This document shows, one piece after another, positions 41,583-49,363 of a stretch of 64,000 nucleotides of DNA. The position numbers and the translations under genes are program-made. The number at the start of each line of letters is the position of its first letter. The first letter of the stretch is position 1. The DNA comes from Sphingorhabdus sp. SMR4y (GTDB taxonomy: Bacteria; Pseudomonadota; Alphaproteobacteria; Sphingomonadales; Sphingomonadaceae), in contig NZ_CP022336.1 in the NCBI RefSeq assembly GCF_002218195.1, positions 1,669,001 through 1,733,000 on the forward strand, read 5' to 3'. The notes below the pieces were generated by a model, which did no database searches, was not told the origin of the DNA, and saw nothing but the letters and a program-made list of their open reading frames with translations.

Positions 41583-43946
41583 TCAGAAACGTCCGGTGAG
41601 CGTTAGCGTCGCACGGCGTTCATCGCCCTTGTAGAGGAAATGGCCGCTGCGATAACCGGCAAGATAATAATCCTTGTTGCCGACATTGGTCATATTGACC
41701 CGGGCTGACAGATTCTCGTTTACCTTGTAGCTCGCGAAGGCGTCGAAGGTCCAATAATCCGGAACCCGGTAGGTGTAGATTTCCAGCGTGCTGTCATAGC
41801 TTGCCGCATCATCCGGCTGGCCGGTGAACATCTCTCCCTTGTAGGTAGCGGTGCCGCCAAAGGCGAAAGCCTCTGTCGCCTGATAGCGCAGCTGCGCCGA
41901 GGCCTGGGTGTTGGAGAAGTTGCTCAGACGGCGACCGATTTTGTCGGCATCGTTCGAATCTGTAATTTCCGAGTCCATGAAAGTGACCGATGCCTGACCG
42001 GACAGTTTCGGCGTGATATTGCCGACCAGCCCCAGTTCGATGCCGCGTACGCGGTTTTCGCCGGTGTTCAGGCTGCCACCGGCCGTATAACCGTCACCAG
42101 CCGATTCAAACACGTCACTCTTGGTGATCTGGAAGGCAGCGGCCGTGAGCAGCAGATGATCGTCGAACAGATCCGCTTTCACACCCAGTTCATAGCTGGT
42201 CGAACTTTCCGGACGACCGTCACCGATGTCCGTTCCGTCATCGACGCAGATACCGCCGTAGCCGCAGTTTCCGCCCAGATCGGACTCACCGCCATTGATA
42301 TTCTTGGCCGTGCCCCAGTTGAAATAGACATAGACCTCGTCCATTGGCTTCACACCAATGCCGGCATGTCCGTTCCACAATGTGTCCTTGTAGCGATAGC
42401 CGGTTTCGGTGCCACGGCTGACAACATCATTGCTATAGTCGAACGCATCGACGCGAACGCCGCCGTGGATGGACAGCCAGGGATTGATGTCGACCGTATC
42501 CATCAGATAGACGGACATGGTTTCCACCTGCCAATTGCTGTCGATGGAACCGAAGGCGATATCACGTTGCAATATATCGTGGATATCGGTGACGATCAGC
42601 TCCCGGTTTTCATCGGTGATGCAGTAGGACGGGCTCAATCCGCCGCGTCCGGCAGTCACACAATTGGTGGCACCGTTGTTTGTGAGGTCATAGGTGCCGT
42701 TGGCGACCTTGAGATCGGAATATTCGACACCGGCGACCAGATTGTGCGCGATCGATCCGGTTTCAAACTCGCCGAGAATATTCAGCTGATTGACGAAATA
42801 TTCGACTTCCTGATTGCCCTGGTGGGTGCTCAGCGTGACCGGCGCGAAGGTGTCAGTGTCGGCATCATAAGCGCCGCCCCGAAGACCGGTCAGCACATAG
42901 CCGTTGGACGTTTCACCATAGCGGGTGGAATTGACGATCGTGAAACCCTCGAACGGTGTAATGAAGATACGTCCGGTAAAGGTATCGACAGTCGTGTTGA
43001 GAAAGTCTCCGGTCTGGGTGTAGTTCGGAACATCATCCCATGGACCATATACGGTCACATCGTTCGGACCCGTGCCGGTCGGCCGCGGTACATAGCCGCC
43101 CAGATCAGGCGTGTCGTCGGCTTCGAGGTGATAATAGTCGAGCAGCACGCGCACCGTATCGTTCAGCCGGAAGCTGCCCGAGACCGCCGCCCCGATACGC
43201 TCGCGATCCGAGAAATTGCGGTTCGGCGCCTCCTCATAGCCGTAAAGCAGATTGGCGCGCACAGCGATATCGTCGCTCAGCGCCCAGTTGCTGTCCAGAG
43301 TGACGCGATAAAAATCGTCGGTACCGATGCCGAGATCGATCCGGTTAAAATTATAGTCGGTGCTGGCCTGTTTGGTGATCGAGTTCACCGCGCCACCGGT
43401 CGAACCGCGACCGGCAAAAGAAGAGCTCGGGCCCTTGGTGATTTCAATCTGCTCGACCGCAAAGGTTTCGCGGGTGGTCATGCCCGGGTCGCGCAAACCA
43501 TCGACAAAAACGTCACTGCGCGCTTCGTGGCCGCGAATGATATAACGGTCACCAAAAGCGTTGCCGTTTTCGCCGGTACCGACGGTGACGCCGGGCTGGT
43601 TATCGAGAATATCGCGCAAATTGGTGGCGCCCTGTTCATCGAGCTGGCTTTCGGTCAGCACAGTGATCGTTGCCGGCGTTTCCGACAGCGGCTTCACTCG
43701 GCGCGGATCACCCGAAATACGGGCTTTATAGGGCGCGCCTTTCTGCGTGTAGGGATTGACGTCGGCCGCATTGTCTTCGATCTCGAGCGTTTCCAGTTCA
43801 ACCTCTTCAGGCTCGACCTCCTGTGCCAAAACGGGAGCGCTGGTCAGCGCCGTGGTCAGGCCCAATGCCATGACGGCACTGCGTTTACCAAAGCTCGAGG
43901 ACCGCAGGCTTGCTGGTCTTTGCATTTGGGACATGGTTTTTTTCAT
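41583..43946 (-). CDS. TonB-dependent siderophore receptor
   Basis: About 787 residues from ATG 43946. Signal peptide (VMALGLTTALTSAPVLAQ), plug domain (LRDILDNQPGVTVGTGENG, EITKGPSSSFAGRGSTGGAV) and a 22-strand barrel ending ATLTLTGRF with terminal phenylalanine. Neighbouring tonB/exbBD and piuC identify a ferric (catecholate-type) siderophore receptor close to PiuA/Fiu. The ligand cannot be read. Confidence 0.93.
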   Translation of the reverse strand: MKKTMSQMQRPASLRSSSFGKRSAVMALGLTTALTSAPVLAQEVEPEEVELETLEIEDNAADVNPYTQKGAPYKARISGDPRRVKPLSETPATITVLTESQLDEQGATNLRDILDNQPGVTVGTGENGNAFGDRYIIRGHEARSDVFVDGLRDPGMTTRETFAVEQIEITKGPSSSFAGRGSTGGAVNSITKQASTDYNFNRIDLGIGTDDFYRVTLDSNWALSDDIAVRANLLYGYEEAPNRNFSDRERIGAAVSGSFRLNDTVRVLLDYYHLEADDTPDLGGYVPRPTGTGPNDVTVYGPWDDVPNYTQTGDFLNTTVDTFTGRIFITPFEGFTIVNSTRYGETSNGYVLTGLRGGAYDADTDTFAPVTLSTHQGNQEVEYFVNQLNILGEFETGSIAHNLVAGVEYSDLKVANGTYDLTNNGATNCVTAGRGGLSPSYCITDENRELIVTDIHDILQRDIAFGSIDSNWQVETMSVYLMDTVDINPWLSIHGGVRVDAFDYSNDVVSRGTETGYRYKDTLWNGHAGIGVKPMDEVYVYFNWGTAKNINGGESDLGGNCGYGGICVDDGTDIGDGRPESSTSYELGVKADLFDDHLLLTAAAFQITKSDVFESAGDGYTAGGSLNTGENRVRGIELGLVGNITPKLSGQASVTFMDSEITDSNDADKIGRRLSNFSNTQASAQLRYQATEAFAFGGTATYKGEMFTGQPDDAASYDSTLEIYTYRVPDYWTFDAFASYKVNENLSARVNMTNVGNKDYYLAGYRSGHFLYKGDERRATLTLTGRF

Positions 43947-43963
43947 CGTCAATCTACCTTTTT

Positions 43964-44713
43964 TCAACGCGTTCGGAGGGAATAATCAATGGGCAGCGAG
44001 ATCGTCACTCGGTCTCGCTGCATGGATGCGGGCATCGCCGGCAAGGGCGCGACGCGCTGCATCAGTGCCAAGGTGGCCTGATCCAGGATATCGTGGCCAC
44101 TCGAACCGGTGATCGACACGTTTGAAATATTGCCGGTGCGATCAACGGTGAACCGGACCTTGACCACGCCTTGCTCTCGGGCCTTGCGGGCTTCGGTCGG
44201 ATATTTTTTGCGTTTGTTCAGATGTGCACTGACCATCGCATAATAATTGGCCCGCTCTTTCCTGGCTTTCGGGCTGTTGCCGGAAGTAGTGCTGGGCGCA
44301 GATCGCGCCGCGACGGTGGGGGGCGCCTCGCTAGTGGCGGGAGCCGCCACTGCAACGGGCGTGCCTTCCGCGTGCTGCACCGGCGTCACCGTGGATGGCG
44401 GCTGTTTGGTCTCGGTCGGCAATTTGATCGCGTCGTCCGGCAATGGCGCGCGCATCGGCGGAACCTCGAACGGCAGCGCTTGCTGTTGCGGCGGACTATA
44501 TTCCGGCTGCGATGCGGGCGTGGGCTCGGACAGCACCTCGCTCGCACTCGCAGGGGGAAGTTCCACGAGAACCACCGGTTCAGGGATGGGACGGTCATGT
44601 GGAGGCTTCCACGCCATGGCAGCCACGGCCAAGAAGGCATGTGCTGCCACAGCAATGGCTGCAGCGGTTGCCCAGCGACGTTTCTCGTCTGTGCCGAGCA
44701 GCCCCTCGTTCAT
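43964..44713 (-). CDS. tonB: TonB energy-transducing protein
   Basis: 249 residues. One N-terminal anchor (ATAAAIAVAAHAFLAVAAMAW), a proline-rich spacer (EPTPASQPEYSPP, PPMRAPLPDD) and the C-terminal TonB domain (YPTEARKAREQGVVKVRFTVDRTG). It connects the inner-membrane ExbBD motor with the receptor encoded downstream. Its start overlaps the exbD stop. Confidence 0.93.
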   Translation of the reverse strand: MNEGLLGTDEKRRWATAAAIAVAAHAFLAVAAMAWKPPHDRPIPEPVVLVELPPASASEVLSEPTPASQPEYSPPQQQALPFEVPPMRAPLPDDAIKLPTETKQPPSTVTPVQHAEGTPVAVAAPATSEAPPTVAARSAPSTTSGNSPKARKERANYYAMVSAHLNKRKKYPTEARKAREQGVVKVRFTVDRTGNISNVSITGSSGHDILDQATLALMQRVAPLPAMPASMQRDRVTISLPIDYSLRTR

Positions 44714-45135
44714 TTTGCAGAGCCCGATTCCGCGCCCACCAGAGCGACATGTAGATAACCGGCCGAGCGCAGGGAATTCATTGCACCCATGATCGTGTCA
44801 TAAGTAATGCTCTTGTCGGCGCGCAGAAAGATGCGCTGTTCTCTGTCGGACCGGGTCGCGGTCTCGATCGCGGCCCCGAGGGCAGCCTGGGAAACCGGTG
44901 TCTCGTTGACCAGAATATTGCCATCAGCCTGAATCGACAGGAAAACCGGCTTGTCGGGCTTGGGTGCCGCGTTAGCGGTAGATACCGGCAGATCAACTTT
45001 GACATCGACCGTCGCCAGTGGTGCGGCCACCATGAAGATGATCAGCAGCACCAGCATCACGTCGATGAAGGGCGTGACGTTGATGTCGTGATTGACCGGA
45101 AGGTCATCGCTGTTGTCGTTGAGCCGGATCGACAT
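44710..45135 (-). CDS. exbD: ExbD biopolymer transport protein
   Basis: 141 residues. One transmembrane helix, DVMLVLLIIFMVAAPLA, with the essential aspartate in INVTPFIDVMLVL, and a periplasmic domain. Forms the proton channel with ExbB and energises TonB. It overlaps tonB and follows exbB after 4 bp. Confidence 0.95.
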   Translation of the reverse strand: MSIRLNDNSDDLPVNHDINVTPFIDVMLVLLIIFMVAAPLATVDVKVDLPVSTANAAPKPDKPVFLSIQADGNILVNETPVSQAALGAAIETATRSDREQRIFLRADKSITYDTIMGAMNSLRSAGYLHVALVGAESGSAK

Positions 45136-45139
45136 CGAT

Positions 45140-45919
45140 TCAATCCTTTTTGACGATCACGGTGCCGCGGCTGAGATCACGGGACACCAGCCGCAAGATG
45201 GCCGAAGCAGTGTCTGATACAAGCGCGCGATAGGCGGAAATCTGGCGAGAGAAATGGTTGTACATGACCACCGCGGGGATAGCCGCAACGAGGCCCAGCG
45301 CCGTGGCAAGCAATGCCTCGGCAATACCGGGAGCAACCACGGCCAGATTGGTCGTCTGTTTTTCAGCAATACCGATGAAGCTGTTCATGATACCCCAGAC
45401 CGTGCCGAACAATCCGACGAAGGGCGCGGTCGCCCCGATCGTCGCCAGAATATTGACGCCGCGTGTCATCTTGCGGGACAGAGCCGCTTCAAAGCGTTCG
45501 AACCGGGACACGATGCGCTCCTTGATACCATCGCCATCCTGCAGGGCATCAGCGGACAGCGCGAGTTCTGCCGACGCTTCCCCTACCAGAACCGATTTGG
45601 ACAACGCGGGATCACTGTTGGCGTCTTCCAGCGAGCGCAGCTTGGCGACCTCCGCGTGGATGATCCTCTCTGCTGCCATCGCCTTGCGCAGTTCCGCGAG
45701 CTTGGCGATGAAAATTGTCCAGCTAACCAGCGAGGCGATGATCAGGCCAATGATGACGAGCTTTACGATCCAGTCCGCCTGCGCAAACATGCCACCGACG
45801 CTCAGATCGACGGGGATGGTCGAAGAAGAAGAAGAAGAAGCAACAGCAGCGCTTGCGGGTGTCAGCACTGCCGCCACTGCCATGGATTTACAAATATATC
45901 CGATACGTCTCTCGGCCAA
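45140..45919 (-). CDS. exbB: ExbB/TolQ-type proton channel protein
   Basis: 259 residues from TTG 45919 (AGGGGG six bases upstream; ATG 45883 has none). A signal-like N-terminus ends in a run of serines encoded by a (GAA)n tract read in reverse (45822-45840). Three membrane helices, with IGATAPFVGLFGTVWGIMNSF and EALLATALGLVAAIPAVVMYN as the MotA/TolQ/ExbB core. It starts the iron-uptake operon and lies beneath a Fur-like palindrome. Confidence 0.93.
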   Translation of the reverse strand: MAERRIGYICKSMAVAAVLTPASAAVASSSSSSTIPVDLSVGGMFAQADWIVKLVIIGLIIASLVSWTIFIAKLAELRKAMAAERIIHAEVAKLRSLEDANSDPALSKSVLVGEASAELALSADALQDGDGIKERIVSRFERFEAALSRKMTRGVNILATIGATAPFVGLFGTVWGIMNSFIGIAEKQTTNLAVVAPGIAEALLATALGLVAAIPAVVMYNHFSRQISAYRALVSDTASAILRLVSRDLSRGTVIVKKD

Positions 45920-45940
45920 AATCGCCCCCTGCTATGTTTC

Positions 45941-46011
45941 ATGCGAATCATTCGCATCACGGAGGAGGCAATTACAGCTTCTTATTGCTATTGCAAGTGA
46001 TTCTCATTATT
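45941..46011 (-). promoter_or_regulatory. Candidate Fur boxes upstream of exbB
   Basis: ATGCGAATCATTCGCAT (45941-45957) is a perfect palindrome, and TGATTCTCATTA, embedded in 45991-46011, resembles the GATAATGATAATCATTATC Fur consensus. Both sit directly upstream of the iron-cluster first gene. This is a pattern match only. Confidence 0.55.
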
Positions 46012-46090
46012 TACTGATCGTGAACCGGGAGATATATCCGATCTCCGGTCATTTGGTCGGATATTATACTGATCAGGCCTTCCTGTCCGC

Positions 46091-46243
46091 TCACTTGCAC
46101 CATCTCTGCAACCACCTGGAGCAGATCGGCCCCGGCTGCGGATGAATTTTGAGTTTCTGCCCATCGACTTCGATTTCACGTTGATGCAGACATCCGGACT
46201 TGATTGCCTGGTGCAATTCTCTAGGGCTTGCTAATCCAAACAC
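46091..46243 (-). CDS. Possible small protein (50 aa)
   Basis: A minus-strand frame from GTG 46243 encodes 50 residues with plausible composition: LASPRELHQAIKSG, then REIEVDGQKLKIHPQPG and a W/C-rich end. There is no clear ribosome-binding site and no family is recognised. A plus-strand 30-codon ORF overlaps it. It could be a leader or an eroded gene and is recorded because the codon pattern looks coding. Confidence 0.3.
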   Translation of the reverse strand: MFGLASPRELHQAIKSGCLHQREIEVDGQKLKIHPQPGPICSRWLQRWCK

Positions 46244-46280
46244 CCAATTTTCGCAAAATAGTATAAAGAACCAGACGTCG

Positions 46281-47186
46281 ATGACCCATTTTTACAGATG
46301 TTATAATCTCGCCATCGAAAGTGACATGGCATTGTCCGAAATGGTCGCTCTGACCGAAAAACCGGAAGCCATAGATGTGCGGATAACAGAGGGCGTGGTT
46401 AACCCGGACGGTTTGGACGGCGCAGAGCAGATTGGCCCCTTCATGTGGGCTTCTCCGACTGCCCTGCAATTACACATACCGGATGTTGCCCGGTTTCTGG
46501 TCAGCGACGGCGAGAGCATTGTTTATGATCCGGAACCCGGCATTGATGACGACAGCGTCCGGGTGTTCATGCTCGGCTCGGCACTGGGCGCGCTTCTGTT
46601 CCAGCGCGGCTATCTGGTTCTGCACGGCAATGCGGTACAAATCGGGGACAGCTGCATCATCTGTGTTGGCCACTCGGGTGCCGGAAAGTCCACACTCGCA
46701 GCCGCGTTCATGCAGCGCGGCTATAATCTGCTGGCCGATGATGTTGTGCCGATCGACAATGACTGCCTGGCGATTCCTGGTTTCCCCCGGATCAAGTTGT
46801 GGCAGGATGCCGCTGACAAGCTGGAAATCGATACAGAGCCTCTCAACCGGATCCGTCCGGATATGGAAAAATTCAATCTGCCGATAACGGAAAATTTCGT
46901 ATCCAAGCCGCTGCCGGTCAAGCATATTTATATTTTGCGCAGCGATGATGATGAAAACGGTTTCTCATCGACTTCCATCAAAGGCCTGCAAAAATTCCCT
47001 GCCCTCCATGCCAATACATATCGCCAGAAGTTTCTCGACAGCATGGATTTGCGGCCCGATCACCTCAATCTTTGCGGTAAACTCGCCGGGCAAACCGCGA
47101 TTACGCGTGTTGTGCGTCCGCGCCAGGGTTTTGAAATCGATCAACTGGTCGACCATATACTGTCTGACCTGTCCGAAAGCGTTTAA
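46281..47186 (+). CDS. HPr-kinase-like protein of a RiPP cluster
   Basis: 301 residues from ATG 46281. The C-terminal half is an HprK-type kinase: LHGNAVQIGDSCIICVGHSG with Walker A GHSGAGKST (130-138) and DDVVPIDND as the second nucleotide motif. In lasso-peptide clusters such kinases phosphorylate the precursor's terminal serine or act as regulators. The N-terminal 100 residues (VALTEKPEAIDVRITEGVV) resemble the PqqD-like RiPP recognition domain only weakly. It starts a two-gene plus-strand unit with the sulfotransferase. Confidence 0.8.
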   Translation: MTHFYRCYNLAIESDMALSEMVALTEKPEAIDVRITEGVVNPDGLDGAEQIGPFMWASPTALQLHIPDVARFLVSDGESIVYDPEPGIDDDSVRVFMLGSALGALLFQRGYLVLHGNAVQIGDSCIICVGHSGAGKSTLAAAFMQRGYNLLADDVVPIDNDCLAIPGFPRIKLWQDAADKLEIDTEPLNRIRPDMEKFNLPITENFVSKPLPVKHIYILRSDDDENGFSSTSIKGLQKFPALHANTYRQKFLDSMDLRPDHLNLCGKLAGQTAITRVVRPRQGFEIDQLVDHILSDLSESV

Positions 47187-47188
47187 AC

Positions 47189-48043
47189 ATGGGCGCGATA
47201 TACTGGCTGTCCTCCTATCCGAAATCCGGCAACACATGGTTCCGCACGTTCCTGCAGAATCTGCAACAGGACGGCGATGCACCGGTCGACATCAACGAGT
47301 TGCATACCGGATCGATCGCCAGCGGCCGCGGCTGGCTGGATGAAGTCCTGGGCTTTGATACCGCCGACATGCCGCATGACGATATCGATGCCTTGCGGCC
47401 CGCGGTTTACGAGTGGAGCCTGCAGCATCCTGATCTCGAATATCACAAGATCCATGATGCTTACACATTCCTGCCGTCCGGAGAACCTCTGGTCAGCAGC
47501 AAGGCAACGCGCGGCGCGGTCTATTTTATACGCAATCCGCTTGATGTGGCTTCTTCCTTCGCCAATCATTTGCAGTGCAGCGTCGACCAGGCGATCGAGC
47601 GGATGGCGTCGCCGGAAATGTCGTTTGTAAAATCAGCGAAAAAGCTGAACAATCAAGTGCGGCAGAAATTGCTCAGCTGGTCCGACCATGTGCTTAGCTG
47701 GGTCGATGCTCCCGGGCTCAATCTCGAGATTCTTCGCTATGAAGACATGCTCTCCGACAGCCTCGCAACATTTACCCGGGCCGCACGCTTTCTGGAGCTT
47801 CCCCATGACCAGCCGCGGGTTGAAAAAGCGCTCCATTTCAGCCGTTTTGACCGTTTGCAGGAGCAGGAAAAATCGGGAGGGTTCAAAGAGAAGCCAGCCA
47901 ATACGCCTTCCTTTTTTCGGCAAGGCAAGAGCGGCGGCTGGCGGGAGGAACTCAACGACGAACAGATTGCCAAAATCATTGCCGATCATGGACCGGTGAT
48001 GCGGCGCTTCGACTATCTCGACCAGAACGATAACCCCCTATAG
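47189..48043 (+). CDS. Sulfotransferase-domain protein
   Basis: 284 residues. The 5'-phosphosulfate loop is YPKSGNTW (residues 10-17) and the 3'-phosphate-binding region follows at FIRNPLDVASSFANHL. GKSGGWREELN at the end fits the C-terminal PAPS-binding loop. It transfers sulfate from PAPS to a hydroxyl or amine. Coupled by a two-base gap to the kinase, it may tailor the cluster's product, which would be unusual for a lasso-type cluster. Confidence 0.85.
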   Translation: MGAIYWLSSYPKSGNTWFRTFLQNLQQDGDAPVDINELHTGSIASGRGWLDEVLGFDTADMPHDDIDALRPAVYEWSLQHPDLEYHKIHDAYTFLPSGEPLVSSKATRGAVYFIRNPLDVASSFANHLQCSVDQAIERMASPEMSFVKSAKKLNNQVRQKLLSWSDHVLSWVDAPGLNLEILRYEDMLSDSLATFTRAARFLELPHDQPRVEKALHFSRFDRLQEQEKSGGFKEKPANTPSFFRQGKSGGWREELNDEQIAKIIADHGPVMRRFDYLDQNDNPL

Positions 48044-48100
48044 AGCAATGCGGTCCGCCCCCCGCTGCTGGCTGAGAGGGCAGCCAAGCGATTGCCCATG

Positions 48101-49363
48101 CTAAAGCTCTGCCAGAAACCCGCCCGTCAGGACTTGCGGAAGACTGCCGCCAAAACCGTTATTGCCCTCGAGCAATATTGGGCCGCTGGGGGTTAACACC
48201 CAATCCCATGCGATCGCCCAGAAACCGGGAAACTGGCGATGCGCCAATCGGCTGTAATCGATCAGCGCTTGCCAATCGGGCAGTGGCCGTTGTTCACCCA
48301 ATTCCGCCAGCACATCCCGCTGTTTCTGCCGCGCCTGCTCATTCAGAAACATTTTGCCGGGAAGCGGGCGCGCCAGTCCACTGCCCGTGTCGATTGGCAA
48401 GATAACATATATCTCGTGCTTGTCCGTCGGACTCCGTTCGGTGGGGACTTCCAGTGAAGCGCATAAAATGGCGATGTCCTGTCCGTTCTGACGCGTGATA
48501 CAGCGGACGGTGACGGCACGCCCGTCCGGCACCAGAGGAGCAAGCTGCGGATGATTTTGCAACGCCGGTTGTATCAGAGCATGGTCGCGTTGCATCAAGG
48601 CGTCCCACGCCGCAGTCACCGATTGTTGATCGGGCAGCGCATCTCCCTCGAACATCCGGCCTTCTATGGTCTGCCCATCTTGCCAGCATTCAAACGCCCC
48701 GAGCCCGCGATTGCCGGATCTGCTTTTGCAAAACAGACGGCGATGCGCTCTCAAAGCATCAAGAAAATCAAAATCGTCTGTTTTGGCAACGGTTGCCAAA
48801 ATCGGCGCCATCGGTATCCCGCTGGACAGCAGGATATCGGTCGCCTCGGCTTTGTCTCCCAGCCGGGGCGTCAACTGCGAAGCGGCAGGCTGACGACCGT
48901 TCTGCCACCTGTGAAAAGCGGCAACATGACGGTCGCTGACAAAGTTCCACAGGCGCGCGGGATGTTCGATCAACCCGAAACGATAGACATCACCGGGCGG
49001 CATGCACGCTCCGATGCTGAGCCGGACGAGCCGAGAAAACTGGCGAGCAATGGAAATGCCGTGCCGGTCACGGGTCACAACGCCCTGTCGGCGCAAGATC
49101 CGGAACAGGGCCGGCCAGCCGAACAGTCCGGACCATTTCAGCCACAACAGGGCTTCAAGCGCCAGATAAAGCGGTTTCGGCACGCCGGGCAATGCATTCC
49201 AGAATATTTGCCTGTGCGCTGCCACATTTGGGCTCCCCTCAAACAAATAACGCCAACTGATCAACCCATGAGGGATATTGCGCCCCCAGAGTTCCCGGCG
49301 GAGCACCTTCAACAATTTTGCCGCCTTGCTAAGCAACCGACAGCCCGTGCAGCCAGGCATTAA
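48101..49363 (-). CDS. ATP-grasp protein (sugar-transfer-associated type)
   Basis: About 420 residues from ATG 49363, inside the end of the asparagine-synthetase-like gene (35-bp overlap); longer in-frame starts lie in that gene. The C-terminal half matches the ATP-grasp fold of sugar-transfer-associated proteins: FCKSRSGNRGLGAF, IQPALQNHPQL and WDWVLTPSGPILLEGNNGFGG with the metal-binding E-x-N. It may ligate a carboxylate and an amine. Translational coupling to asnB supports joint action. Confidence 0.75.
   Translation of the reverse strand, partial: LMPGCTGCRLLSKAAKLLKVLRRELWGRNIPHGLISWRYLFEGSPNVAAHRQIFWNALPGVPKPLYLALEALLWLKWSGLFGWPALFRILRRQGVVTRDRHGISIARQFSRLVRLSIGACMPPGDVYRFGLIEHPARLWNFVSDRHVAAFHRWQNGRQPAASQLTPRLGDKAEATDILLSSGIPMAPILATVAKTDDFDFLDALRAHRRLFCKSRSGNRGLGAFECWQDGQTIEGRMFEGDALPDQQSVTAAWDALMQRDHALIQPALQNHPQLAPLVPDGRAVTVRCITRQNGQDIAILCASLEVPTERSPTDKHEIYVILPIDTGSGLARPLPGKMFLNEQARQKQRDVLAELGEQRPLPDWQALIDYSRLAHRQFPGFWAIAWDWVLTPSGPILLEGNNGFGGSLPQVLTGGFLAEL

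Noticed and set aside
42156-43985. A 609-codon plus-strand ORF
   Set aside because: It lies entirely antisense to the TonB-dependent receptor, whose own frame has clear domain motifs; the long open frame is a GC-rich shadow.
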